Assembly (NCBI GenBank): GCA_036873135.1
Contig: JAPTYO010000022.1
Span: 6,658,151-6,722,150, forward strand
Source of the DNA: Clarkia xantiana subsp. parviflora
Taxonomy: Eukaryota; Streptophyta; Magnoliopsida; Myrtales; Onagraceae
Direction of reading: 5' to 3'
DNA length: 64,000 bases
The notes beneath the pieces are model-generated. The model searched no databases. It saw only the letters and a program-made list of their open reading frames with translations, and was not told where the DNA came from. The number at the start of each line of letters is the position of its first letter. Positions within the stretch are counted from its first letter, which is position 1. Both the position numbers and the translations under genes were made by a program. Positions 42,601 through 52,380 of this stretch are shown here, one piece after another.

Positions 42601-42619
42601 ATCAGCTTTTTGTTTGATT

Positions 42620-42636
42620 CCCACAGACGGCGCCAA
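42620..42636 (-). promoter_or_regulatory. GypC primer-binding site
   Basis: Minus-strand ttggcgccgtctgtggg adjoins the 5' LTR, identical to GypE. Confidence 0.85.
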
Positions 42637-43318
42637 TGTTGGATCACGGTGGAACTCCGGTACGGACTTTGACGGCAATCCTAGCTCCTTTGCTCCACGC
42701 AATCCTGCAAGAGGGGATAGACCGGGCGGTGACCCAGAATCCCTCTCCGATGCTTAAATGAGTGCCCAATACGAACTGGCAAGCAAATAATCTCAGAGTA
42801 TGTAATTCAACGTAAGTGTTCTGAGGTGACCTCTTGCCCTTTTATAGGCGAAGAGATGCCTCAGGTACCTGGTGAACCGTTAGGGGTGGTTAGCCCGTAT
42901 CCTGCATATCTCGGATGTGATCCCGCCTATCTAGGCCATGATCTCGTGTATCTCGGCCACGCCCCGCGTATCTTAACCACGTTCCGCGTATCTCGGCCAC
43001 GCCCCGCGTATCTTGGCCTTGTCCTCTGATAACGAGTCCCAACTCCCGTCGGGGACTCCAGAGTTATCTCATTATGTCACCGCTCGGGGCCCCTCGTCAT
43101 CGTGACAGGGCCAATCGTTCTCAGGGATTCGTCATCGGGGCCTACTTAAAGGCTTCTCATCGGGAGCTTCCAGCTCATCTGTCGGGACCTTTCATCATTG
43201 GGACTCTCTTCGTCGGGACCCTTCTCCTAGGTCATCTTGACCTTCGTTTTGGGCCTGGTGGGCCTGTCTGCCGTTTCCTCACCGTTAAAGGGCCTGGCGG
43301 CTGTAATCGAACCCATCA
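42637..43318 (-). mobile_element. GypC 5' LTR
   Basis: 682 bp, nearly identical to the 3' LTR. It has one fewer unit of the 20-21 bp repeat and lacks a 14-16 bp stretch around gaccgactctgtcggg. Confidence 0.92.
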
Positions 43319-43323
43319 GAAGG

Positions 43324-43598
43324 TTTACTTCTTGGGCAGTGGAAGCAGGTCGCCACCTGTACCTTTTCTTAGGAGGAATTTTACTTCTGAAAGAGATTTT
43401 AATGGTCAACTCGACTTACTCTTTAAAATAGTCGCTTCTATCTTTATTAATCATGTTCTGAAAGTCGACTTCCTCAAAAGATTATAGTTGACCTTTTACC
43501 TTTGTTTCACCGTTCCAAACAAGGTTGGTTGTCAATTCGTCAATCTCGCCAATAAACGTACTTGGCTCTAGTCTTTGTCGTTTAATTGTAACCCAACA
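43324..43598 (-). mobile_element. GypB 3' LTR, inner part
   Basis: Resumes after the GypC target duplication (tttacttcttgggcagtgg) and ends gtaacccaaca at 43598, collinear with 48520-48857. The complement of the polypurine tract, cttgcccccgagac, follows at 43599-43612. Confidence 0.88.
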
Positions 43599-43874
43599 CT
43601 TGCCCCCGAGACTTAAGTCGTCAGCTTCATTTATGAAGAGTAGGTCTTGAGTCGAGTATAATTCTTGAACATGTTCGAGCGAGATTCCGTCTCTATTAGT
43701 TCACTTAACCTCGGTTGGATAGGCTAAAAACGGATACCTTTAGTCGAGACGAAATGCTAGTCCCTATGGAGTTCCTGACCGTTGGTCTGGGAGAAGCTGG
43801 AGAATCACTTTAAGAAATATTTTGACAGGGATACGGTAACGGCTAGATTGCCAGTAGTTAAACCAATGAATGAT

Positions 43875-44347
43875 TAGGGCTGTCAAATTTACCTGTGACC
43901 CGCAAACGACCCGTTCACGGGTCGGGTCCGGGTGACCCCAAACACGCCAACGGGTCATTTACGGGTCAACCCGTTAATGACCCGTTGAGGCCGGGTCGGG
44001 TACGGGTTTAGGTCAATGACCCGTACCCGGCTTGTGACCCGTGTAAATATCGTTTTTTTTTTTAATTCCTAATTTAATTCTAGGGTTTAGGGCAGGCGAC
44101 CCGTGTAAATTCTAGGGTTTGGAAGCTTGAATTTGGTTTTGGTTCATTTGGAGTTTGGTTGGATTTGGTTTTGGTTCATTTGGAGTTTGGTTGGAGTCAC
44201 GGGTCAGACCCGGGTCAACCCGTGACCCGTGACCCCGGGTACGGGTCTGCGACCACTGACCCGTGGTGACCCCCGGGTCAATCACGGGTCGGATGGTCGG
44301 TGACCCGCGGGTCACGGGTCACGGGTTGTGACCCGATGACAGGCCTA
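43875..44347. mobile_element. hAT-type MITE with 8-bp target duplication
   Basis: 473 bp. Terminal inverted repeats are tagggctgtca and its complement tgacaggccta (one mismatch), flanked by exact 8-bp repeats tgaatgat (43867-43874 and 44348-44355). The interior is dominated by gacccgt and acgggtc motifs on both strands, with no coding frame. TIR length, the ctgtca end and the 8-bp duplication are typical of hAT elements. It inserted in GypB upstream of the antisense gene promoter. Confidence 0.88.
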
Positions 44348-44408
44348 TGAATGATAGTCCTCGGGAAAGCTTCCTTGGGAAGTTACCCCCCTCTGAAAGG
44401 TTTTGGGG

Positions 44409-44416
44409 TATAAATA
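44409..44416 (+). promoter_or_regulatory. TATA box of the GypB antisense gene
   Basis: tataaata lies about 100 bp before the ATG at 44508. It faces away from the 3' LTR and against gag-pol polarity. Confidence 0.6.
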
Positions 44417-44529
44417 CTGCCCCCCGCCCCTTCCTCTATTTCTTCGTTTTCCCCAATGATTTGGTTGGACTTCTAGGAAGTAGATTATATTTTGGATAAT
44501 CAGTACCATGGCTGGTCATCCTCCCTCAG

Positions 44530-44604
44530 GTATTCTGGCAGTATTTTCTTTTCGAGGTTGCCACCTTACTCTTTTGAACCGGATTTTGTCCTTCTTTTTT
44601 TCAG
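44530..44604 (+). other. Intron 1 of the GypB antisense gene
   Basis: 75 nt, gtattctggc to ctttttttcag, phase 1 like the first intron in GypC. Confidence 0.68.
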
Positions 44605-45233
44605 ATTTTATCCAGGCGATTCTCCGTAATCATCACCAGGTCATGGCGCGAGCTTCTTCTGCCCCCCTTCTCTAAGGAGGCCATTAGTGGAGCGTCTATC
44701 GATACTCCTATCAACGTTGAGGCCATTCCTTCGGTTGCAAAGTCACCTCCAAGACGGTCTCCGGATGAAGGCGAGATGAAGAATACCTCTCGTCGTTCCA
44801 ACCAGTATAAGGGTACTTGGCGGAAAGGAAGGTGAGGTGGGGATTCATCTTCTTTGTTAACTGATCCATCCCCGCCTCGCGCTGAGGCGCCACCACCTTA
44901 TGTCGGGTCATCAACTCGCCTACCTCCTCAAACTGGAGCATCCACTCGACTGTTCCCTTCTCATGCTGTCTTCTAGTGATCCTCCAAGTTATGGAGGTCC
45001 TCCTTTTACCTGGGACATGATGTTTAGCCAATCTGCTAATTTTTCAAAGGATTGGAATCCTCATCACTTTTTGTAGGGGGTATTGTCTTAAAGAAGGACA
45101 CTCGATTGCCAATCCGGATTTGGCTCTTCATTTATTGAATGCTTCCGTCCCTCCTCGGGATCGCCGTCGTCTGGCGACGAATTCGGAAGATGTAGAAGAG
45201 GCTACTCGCCTTTTTCTTCTGAGACAGGCTGAA

Positions 45234-45306
45234 GTAAACGTGACTTATTGAAACTCTTTTTTTTTTTTTTGTATTGGTTTGACCTTCCTCTTATTTTTTC
45301 CCATAG
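45234..45306 (+). other. Last intron of the GypB antisense gene
   Basis: 73 nt, gtaaacgtg to tttcccatag, with a long T run, phase 0. It is at the aligned position of the GypC intron 35553-35626. Confidence 0.75.
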
Positions 45307-46019
45307 GCTTCCCGAGATTCCCTCCAATTTTCTCGCTTGGTGATTGACCTTCTCAAGGATTCACAGGCGACCCGGGAGAGTAAGATTTCAGCGTCTCCTG
45401 AAATCGTAGAAGAAGTTCGAGATCTTCAGAAGAAGAACGCCAAATTGAAAGGGGATCTTCGACTAGCAAACGAAACCTCTTCCTCCTTGCCCCGAGACCT
45501 CCAAAAGTGCGAAGATTCTCTGCAGAGCTCTATTTCCTTAATGAAAGAGCATCACCATTTGTTGGAGAGGAAGAAAAGGGAGAAGGATAACCTTAACGTC
45601 AAGAATATAATACTTCGTGAGAGGGTTGATGTGTTGCAAAAGGAGATGTCAATCTTGAGGAAATCTGAGGCCAGGGCTGTAGAAAATTACAAAGCGAGTT
45701 CTTATTTTGAATCAGATGTCGTCATAGCCGCTTCGGACTTGCTTTTTCCTTCTTTGAAGGAGATCAGAGCCAATCTGAGAGCGTATCAGCCCGACTTCCC
45801 CTTTACTCAAGTTCCACTTCTTCAGAAATTTTTGGAAATTCCTACCGAAGGGGATGACGGTTTTGTTGCTTCTCCTAAGAGAAAAAAGTCTTTGTAAACA
45901 ATTACTTTCTAGGATGCTTCTCTCCGGGGTGATCCCTTATGTAATATATCTCTTTTTGTAATAAAAGTCTTACTACTCGTAGTTTTCATAATCATATATC
46001 GTACTTAAACTTTTTTATC

Positions 46020-47290
46020 GCTTTGATCGAGTAATGTTAATCGTTAATATTTCGTAAACCTCGATTTGTACCTTTATCAAATTGTCGTCGTACCTAGGTT
46101 AATGCCATTTTGGGCACATGAGGTCGACAATTTATTCGTAGACCTTTAATTCTTTGATCGGGTTGTCGCCGTACCTAGGCTTTATTACCATTTTGGGTAT
46201 ATAAGGTCGACAATCGATTTGTTGACTGATTTCTACGATCGAGTTGTCGCCGTACCTAGGCTTTTATTACAATTTTGGGCACACAAGGTCGAAAATCGAT
46301 TACTAGACCACTTTCTTCAATCGAGTAGTCGTCGTACCTAGACTTTATTGTCATTTTGATCACATAAGGTCGACAATCGATTTGTAGACCGCTTTCTTCG
46401 ATCGAGTTGTCGCCGTACCTAGGCTTGATTGCCATTTTGGGCACATAAGGTCGACAATCGATTTGTAGACCGCTTTCTTCGATCGAGTTGTCTCCGTACC
46501 TAGGCTTTATTACCATTTTGGGCACATAAGGTAGACAATCGATTTGTAGACCACTTTCTTCGATCGAGTTGTCGCCGTACCTAGGCTTTATTGCCATTTT
46601 GTGCACATAAGGTCGACAATCGATTTGTAGACCGCTTTCTTCGATCGATTTGTCGCCGTACCTAGGCTTTATTGCCATTTTGGGCACATAAGGTCGACAA
46701 TCGATTTGTAGACCACTTTCTTCGATCGAGTTGTCACCGTACCTAGGCTTTATTGCCATTATGGGCACATAAGGTCGAGAATCGATTTGTAGACCACTTT
46801 CTTCGATTGAGTTGTCGCCGTACCTAGGCTTTATTGCCATTTTGGGCACATAAGGTCGACAATCGATTTGTAGACCACTTTCTTCGATCGAGTTGTCGTC
46901 GTACCTAGGCTTTATTGCCATTTTGGGCACATAAGGTCGACAATCGATTTGTAGACCACTTTCTTTGATTGAGTTGTTGCCGTAACTAGGCTTTATTGCC
47001 ATTTTGGGCACATAAGGTCGACAATCGATTTGTAGACCACTTTCTTCGATCGAGTTGTTTCCGTACCTAAGCTTTATTGCCATTTTGGGCACATAAGGTC
47101 GACAATCGATTCCACTTTCTTCGATCGAGTTGTCACTGTACCTAGGCTTTATTGCCATTTTGGGCACATAAGGTCTACAATTGATTTGTAGACCACTTTC
47201 TTCGAGTTGTCGCCATACCTAGGTTTTATTGCCATTTTGGGCACATAAGGTCGACAATCGATTTGTAGACTACTTTCTTCGATCGAGTTA
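46020..47290. repeat. 81-bp tandem repeat, about fifteen copies
   Basis: Units join cgatcgagttgtcgccgtac, ctaggctttattgccatttt, gggcacataaggtcgacaat and cgatttgtagaccactttctt. The 81-bp spacing is a multiple of three, which keeps a 303-codon minus-strand frame (47167-46256) open as 27-residue repeats (MAIKPRYGDNSIEESG, then LQIDCRPYVPK). This is the same zone (between coding remains and antisense gene) as the repeats in GypA, GypC and LARD1. Confidence 0.9.
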
Positions 47291-47987
47291 TCTGGAAGAC
47301 CATAGAACCAGGTAGACGCCTCTTCCTTGAGAGTTGTGGGGAAAAGCGCCGTGTAGTGGTCCGGTGTTGCCCCTCTTCCTATGAGGGAAGAGTTATGGGC
47401 GTTGATATGGCGAACTGGGTCTCCCTCGCCTGTGTATTCTTCGATGTTCCTCGCAAAGACTTGCTGAGGGACTCGAGTATTGAATAACCTCTAGGAGAAA
47501 GGGTGAGAAGTGTGATCGCGAACGACAAATAGATCACTTTCTCTTCTTCTTTTCTTCTCCAGTAATTCTTCTACCTGTCCTAGAGTGAATAGGACATGGC
47601 TTTTGCTCGCCATTTCGCCCTTTGGTGCTTTTGGGGCCTTCTACGGGAGATCCTTTTCCATGATCTTCACACTAGAAGCCACCTCTTCCTTTTTGGAGAC
47701 TTCTCGAGTTGGTTCCTTTTTGTCAGGAATCATTCCTGCCTGGGCTTGTTTCCAGAAGGCTATGAAGGCCGCCATTATCTCCTGAGGGAGAGCCGGAGGG
47801 ACGGTTCTCGCCTCTTCCGCATTTAGTAGTGACTTGGAATGGCTGAGATTCTCTTCGCCACCAGTACCATTAGCTTGATGCACTGGTGGGTCTTCTTCTG
47901 GTGTGGGTCTTGAGGTGGTGGGACTTGCTTGAGTGTTCCCATCTCCTCAACCAAAGGGTTTGTCATCTTGTTCTTCTCGGAGGCCAT
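47281..47987 (-). pseudogene. GypB gag N-terminal half
   Basis: From ATG 47987 the minus strand gives MASEKNKMTNPLVEEMGTLK, then frameshifts into LPQEIMAAFIAFWKQAQAG, and ends in a capsid block (EYTGEGDPVRHINAHN, TTLKEEASTWFYGLP). This matches EYDGEGDPVRHVQKHL and TWFFSLP of GypC Gag. The coding sequence stops abruptly at about 47285, where the 81-bp repeats begin. A deletion therefore removed the rest of gag and all of pol. Confidence 0.7.
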
Positions 47988-48003
47988 GACTATTTGATCT
48001 GTT

Positions 48004-48022
48004 TCCCACAGATGGCGCAAAA
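48004..48022 (-). promoter_or_regulatory. GypB primer-binding site
   Basis: Minus-strand ttttgcgccatctgtggg adjoins the 5' LTR. One base of the TGGCGCC core is mutated. Confidence 0.75.
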
Positions 48023-48857
48023 TATTGGGATCAAAATGACGTGGCCTTGGAACTTCGAGTAGTTGACTTCTAAGTCTCGCCGGGAGCTAGCTCACTAAGG
48101 TATCTTTCTTGGTCTCGTGGAAACTTAGTTTCCTTTGGTGACTTTGTGCTAGGCGAGGACCTGAAAAGAGGTGGGGATGGCCCCTGATTCCACTCCGAAG
48201 CTTAAGTCAGTAATGGATATCGAGAGAATAATATAGAGTAATTGATAGATCTTAGAACTTAAATATTGAAAGTGGGCCCCTATTTATAGGGTAAATATTA
48301 CCGACTTTGTGGGGTGGTTACCCTCTGGGGAGGGTTTTGTCCAGAGTCCGCTTAAGTAGGTGACAAGCAGTTCGCCAGCTCATCATTCCTTAGTCAATAA
48401 GATTTCTTCCTTAAACAGTGAAAGCAGGTCGCCACATGTACATTTCCTTAAGATGAAGGTTTCTTCCTTCAACAGTGGAAGCAGGTCACCACCTGTACCT
48501 TTCCTTAGTAGGAAGGTTTACTTCTAGGGCGGTGGAAGCAGGTCGCCACCTGTACCTTTCCTTAGGAGGAAGGTTTACTTCTAGTGCGGTGGAAGCAGGT
48601 CGCCACCTGTACCTTTCCTTAGGAGGAAGGTGTACTTCTGAAATAGCTTTTAATGGCCGACTCGACTTACTCTTTAAAATAAAGGTCGGGTCGCTTCTAT
48701 CTTTATTAATCATGTTCTGAAAGTTAACTTCCTCAAAAGATGATAGTCGACCTTTAACCTTTGTTTCACCATTCCAAACAAGCTTGGTCTTCGATTCGTC
48801 AATCTCGCCAATAAACGTACTTAGCTCTAGTCTTTGTCGTTAAATCGTAACCCAACA
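48023..48857 (-). mobile_element. GypB 5' LTR
   Basis: 835 bp, matching the split 3' LTR. Its element-orientation end reads ATCCCAATA rather than AACA. U3 carries about four 58-bp repeats (about 48405-48640). TATA complement tatttatagggtaa is at about 48283. Confidence 0.9.
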
Positions 48858-48994
48858 TTTGTGGTTTTAGTTGATGCTTCCATGAACAACACCACTTCCA
48901 TGTATTTTGCAAGTAGTGGTGTGTTTCTTCTATCATCTCCGTAATGAAATATCGAAGTCTTCATTAGTATTAAATTATTTTATTGTAAAAATTA
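48858..48994. other. Unassigned flank between GypB and Cop3
   Basis: About 140 bases, AT-rich, with two copies of caccacttccatgta-like sequence. It may continue the remnant left of GypB. No gene. Confidence 0.3.
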
Positions 48995-49120
48995 TAAGTT
49001 GTGGATGTCCAAAATTGGGCCTCCCTAATAGCATGGTTGACAGGAATACTAAGGAGGTTTAAAGTGGACTTTTGTCCACTCTACTCCTCTTATAAATAGG
49101 GAGTCCTAGGAGGGTTTTCA

Positions 49121-49337
49121 TAATGCTAATGCTAATGCTAAAGCTAAAGCTAATGCTAATGCTAATGCTAATGCTAATGCTAATGCTAATGCTAATGCTA
49201 ATGCTAATGCTAATGCTAATGGTAATGCTAATGCTAATGCTAATGCTAATGCTAATGCTAATGCTAATGCTAATGCTAATGCTAATGCTAATGCTAATGC
49301 TAATGCTAATGCTAATGCTAATGCTAATGGTAATGCT
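49121..49337. repeat. Hexanucleotide microsatellite (GCTAAT)n
   Basis: About 36 units of gctaat, with two aagcta variants near the start and two ggtaat variants. It lies about 30 bp after the TATA box of the Cop3 LTR, so it would be in the transcribed part of the LTR. It encodes a Met-Leu alternating peptide only by chance. Confidence 0.95.
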
Positions 49338-49681
49338 CTCTTCCTAAGTGTTGAGATAAAAATAAAACTCTCATCCCTATTCCCTCAAAGGTTCGGCCGA
49401 AACTACCACACCAAGTAGGTGCCAAATTGTGTCGAGCAATTTACTCCAGGAGATCCATCCGGCGAAGAATCGACTGAGGCTTTACCGTGAGGCATAATAC
49501 GCGTAGGGCTTCTCTAACAGGAACCTCTACAGGGATCCGTCTGGCGGATCGAGAACTCCCCTCAACGGTCTTGCTATACGGGAAACATTACAGGTATGTG
49601 CATCCTATTCCGCTGCGTATTAGATACCTGACACGTATCTAGGGTTTTGTTTTCGTAGTATTAATCCCCTAAATCCAACAG

Positions 49682-49693
49682 TGGTATCAGAGC
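49682..49693 (+). promoter_or_regulatory. Cop3 primer-binding site
   Basis: tggtatcagagc, one base after the LTR end aaca. Exact plant initiator tRNA-Met type. Confidence 0.9.
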
Positions 49694-50346
49694 ATGTGTT
49701 AGGGAGTTTGAGCTTTTGATAAAATTGGTGTTCTTGGTTTTATTGATTATGGCCGAAAATTTTAATTTTTTTTTTTAAGTTCTAAATTTTCGATTTTTGT
49801 TAAAATTCGGAACTGGCCATGTTTCTTCATGATGTTCATAGTGAATTTTGATGTTCATGATCATCAAGAAAACAATACTTTTATCATATTCAAACTTTGG
49901 ATTCTTTATATTTGAAAGATTTGATCTTGAAATTTGACCACTTGCCTTAATTTTATTTTTCTCGGGCGAACCATGCTTTAGGTATTCAAGGTGAAATTTT
50001 TAATTTCTTAGTCCACAGGTAACCCTAAGGTGACCGAAATATTTGAGAAAATATTTTAATCATTTCGACTGAATTTTTAATCTTATGGATTTGGTCAAAA
50101 TTATGGCTAGGTTCACAAGAGAATTGTGGATGGTAACTATCAATATATCTAGCACAATTTTAAGGAATTAGATATTCTTGATAATATAGTTGCCTAAAAG
50201 ATGAGAAAATATATATTATTGATAAAAATATATCCCTAATATTTAATATTGGCAATAATATATATATATAGTGTTACCAAATATAGATGTATATATATAT
50301 TATTGATTGATTATATAATGAAAATAAATATATATATGTATATATA

Positions 50347-50349
<3 letters not shown>

Positions 50350-50413
<64 letters not shown>
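50350..50413. repeat. (TA)n microsatellite at the GypD insertion point
   Basis: Nearly pure TA dinucleotides run for about 60 bp, ending two bases before the GypD LTR. Confidence 0.92.
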
Positions 50414-50414
50414 T

Positions 50415-51173
50415 TGTTGTTGGATATACGCCCAAGCTATCACCTAATGCACCTAATGGACCCGATAAATGGGCCATAATCGAACATAATTCGAAACTTA
50501 GAACATTGACAACCGAGGCCCATCGTGTAGTCCCGGAGAACACCCCGAGTGGCGAAATCCACTCGGTAAGACCCCGAGTGGAAAGCCCACCGAGGGGAAA
50601 CCCAATCAAGGGACTTCTTGCTCGAGTTACCCGAGCAAGGTCCTCTTGCTCAGGTATCCCGAGCAAGGTCTTGGGGGTACCCCTCCGGGTACCCCCATCC
50701 GTCCGGACGAGGCCCCCTCTTCCGGACCCCACCCCCGGACGGTATTTCGCCCGGAGCTTACCCTTAGAGGCCATACACTTACACTTGATCATGATAAACT
50801 CATCTACGGTCGAACCGGGGTCAAAGGAACCTTATTTACGGTAAAGGCCAACTCATGTTACGAAACTGCCACAACCGGACCAGAGAACCACTGGAACCGG
50901 GGTGGTCTTATCAAAACTCTATAAATAGAGAGCTCATCCCATCATTTGAAGGTAATCACTCTCTCTCTAAGCTCACCCTCTCTCTAAAGCACTCACTGAT
51001 TTAAGCTCCGGAGTGGGCTTACCAGGACCCCCCCGGTGCCCTTTTGCAGGTAAGCAAGGAAAGGAGAAGGAAATGCGGGAAGAAATAGCCCATCGAGGAG
51101 AAGATCGGGAAGAAGAAACCCATAGGAGAAGATCGAAAAGGAGAAGCCCGCAGAAAAGAATCGTGTGCAAGCA
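50415..51173 (+). mobile_element. GypD 5' LTR with serial hairpins
   Basis: Starts tgttgttggatatacgccc (the true start could be 50418) and ends tgtgcaagca before the primer site at 51175 (tggcgccgtctgg). TATA box ctctataaatagagag at about 50917-50932. U3 has successive inverted repeats: 50541-50566 (ccgagtgg/ccactcgg), 50618-50638 (ttgctcg/cgagcaa), 50646-50668 (cttgctc/gagcaag) and 50673-50696 (gggggtaccc/gggtaccccc). Confidence 0.78.
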
Positions 51174-51225
51174 CTGGCGCCGTCTGGATTCGAGCAATAA
51201 GCACGTAGCCTACTACCTAAGCTCG

Positions 51226-51516
51226 ATGGCAACAAACAATATGCAAACAGGGTACAACGGGGGCAGTAGTAGTCAAGCATCAAGGATGGGCTTCAAGAAT
51301 CAAACACATGGGAGTAAAAGAGGAGGATGGAATATCAACTACCACCTAAAGAATATCAACTGCCCCTGGATAGCACCCATCAAGCACTACAATACCACTG
51401 GGGAGGGAAAGCCAAGAACTACCCCCACCACCCCCAAGGACAAAAATATGGACAGTCGGAGCAACAATAAATACAATCCATGGAGGCATAACTTCAGGAG
51501 GAGAAACAGACTATGA
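51226..51516 (+). pseudogene. GypD gag remnant
   Basis: From MATNNMQTGYNGGSSSQASR, 96 residues rich in Asn, Gly and Lys, then a stop. No capsid domain or zinc knuckle. Protease sequence starts about 100 bases later, so most of gag is deleted. Confidence 0.5.
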
Positions 51517-51599
51517 AAGAGAGGTGTATGCTACACATTCATCTGGAAAAAAAAGGCACATGAAAGGAAGCTTAGTACGAGGGAACTCCACTTTGGGGA

Positions 51600-51856
51600 A
51601 AAAGATATAAAAAACGTGAGCCTTCCTAACAACGAGGGACTTGTAGTCACCATCGACATCAAAGATTACCAAGTAAGTAGGATCTTGAGAATGAAGGAAG
51701 TTCGACAAACATCCTGGCATTTGATACAATGATAAAACTCGGGATGAAGAAAAGAGACCTGAAGCCACTATATAACTCACTAACAGACTTCCAAGGAACA
51801 ACGTCATATCCGATGGGAACAATCACTTTACCGGTGAAAATGGAGGATGGGGAAAC
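51600..51856 (+). pseudogene. GypD protease, first part
   Basis: LVVTIDIKDYQVSRIL leads into the catalytic region, which after a frameshift reads NEGSSTNILAFDT: the active-site Asp is replaced by Asn. Then come DFQGTTSYPMGTITLPVKM and DGE, where Cop4 interrupts the codon series. The continuation is at 59927. Confidence 0.72.
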
Positions 51857-52367
51857 TGTTAGCATATGGTGACGTGGTGCCGTAATTGCCAAACTCAATC
51901 CCTAATTGACATGGGAGGCCCAAAATTGGGCCTCCCCCTTTAATAGCATGGTTCGGCCGAACTAATGTCCCACATTGGTTGGAGTGCACTTCTGTCCACT
52001 CCATCAATCCTATATATAGGGGAATCGCCTAAGGGGTTTACACATCAATCTAGTAATAAGTACCTCCATTGAGGAACTTGAGAGAAACCCTCTCACCCCC
52101 TTAGTAGTGATTTTCGGTGCACATCTTAGTCCGAGGTTCTATCTCCGTTGAAGAATCGATTAGAGGTTTTGTTGTGGAGCTTACACCGCACAGGACTTCT
52201 TCTCACGAAGAACCTGTACGTGGTTCTGACCGGAGGATCAGAACTCCCTCCACATCGTTCTTGTGCTGGAAAGCTAAAAGGTATGTCTACATTATTCCGC
52301 TGCGTAGTTAGATTACTTGCATGTACACATTTAGCATTCCGTAGTATTACGTCCCCGTAATCCAATA
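51857..52367 (+). mobile_element. Cop4 5' LTR
   Basis: 511 bp. TATA-like cctatatataggg at about 52010-52022. It lacks about 70 bp present near the start of the 3' LTR but has about 35 bp (around tctccgttgaagaatcg) that the 3' copy lacks. Confidence 0.9.
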
Positions 52368-52368
52368 G

Positions 52369-52380
52369 TGGTATCAGAGC
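52369..52380 (+). promoter_or_regulatory. Cop4 primer-binding site
   Basis: tggtatcagagc, one base after the LTR. Confidence 0.9.

Larger units (their letters stand above)
32357..43318 (-). mobile_element. GypC: nearly intact Tat-type Ty3/gypsy element
   Basis: LTRs of 717 bp (32357-33073) and 682 bp (42637-43318) begin TGATGGGTTCG on the minus strand and end GATCCAACA. By eye they differ by about eight substitutions and two indels, one of which is in a tandem repeat. The 5-bp target duplication gaagg is perfect (32352-32356 and 43319-43323). The interior holds primer site, gag, pol, a short-repeat zone, an antisense gene and a polypurine tract. Defects I can see are one in-frame stop between gag and pol and a two-codon deletion in reverse transcriptase. 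Confidence 0.95.
44508..45897 (+). pseudogene. Antisense gene of GypB, homologous to that of GypC
   Basis: Exon 1 (44508-44529) encodes MAGHPPS plus one base. Intron 44530-44604 (75 nt, gtattc to tttcag) joins in phase to DFIQAILRNHHQ. A stop after MARASSAPLL (about 44673) and later frame changes break the middle part. Near 45110 the frame becomes readable: DLALHLLNASVPPRDRR, then LFLLRQAE. This aligns with ELALHLLSGSILPTMRY, then MAMRRIE, in GypC. Intron 45234-45306 (73 nt) follows, and a final exon of 197 codons to 45897 is largely coiled coil (EIVEEVRDLQKKNAKLKGDL). The globular N-terminal domain of the GypC gene is not recognisable. A polyadenylation-like aataaaag is at about 45960. Confidence 0.72.
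31809..48857 (-). mobile_element. GypB: pol-deleted Tat-type gypsy derivative
   Basis: LTRs at 31809-32356 plus 43324-43598 (3', split by GypC) and 48023-48857 (5') are about 825-835 bp. On the minus strand they start TGTTGGGTTAC and end GATCCCAACA (the last bases are mutated in the 5' copy). The interior (43599-48022) has a polypurine tract, an antisense gene, an 81-bp repeat zone and a gag N-terminal half ending abruptly. Protease, reverse transcriptase, RNase H and integrase are absent. No matching target duplication was found (atggt versus tttgt). Confidence 0.85.
48995..50414 (+). mobile_element. Cop3: LTR and leader of a copia element
   Basis: Sequence from tccaaaattgggcctccc onward parallels the Cop4 LTR: tagcatggtt, tggacttttgtccactc, ataaataggg (about 49092), ggttcggccgaaa (49389) and ctattccgctgcgta, ending aaatccaaca at 49680. 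The first part of the LTR is missing. The primer site and about 720 bp of leader follow, and GypD then interrupts. No coding part is in the window. Confidence 0.8.

Noticed and set aside
31804..48862. Target duplication for GypB
   Set aside because: Flanks atggt and tttgt do not match, so I cannot support one; the ends may have been altered.
49123..49347. 75-residue Met-Leu peptide
   Set aside because: Pure translation of the GCTAAT microsatellite; opposite frames are equally open.
50541..50696. Bacterial-type terminators
   Set aside because: Hairpins have no T-tract and lie in a eukaryotic LTR upstream of a TATA box.
50274..50792. 172-codon minus-strand frame with a Tyr-Ile run
   Set aside because: Comes from the (TA)n tract joined to the GypD LTR; no family resemblance.
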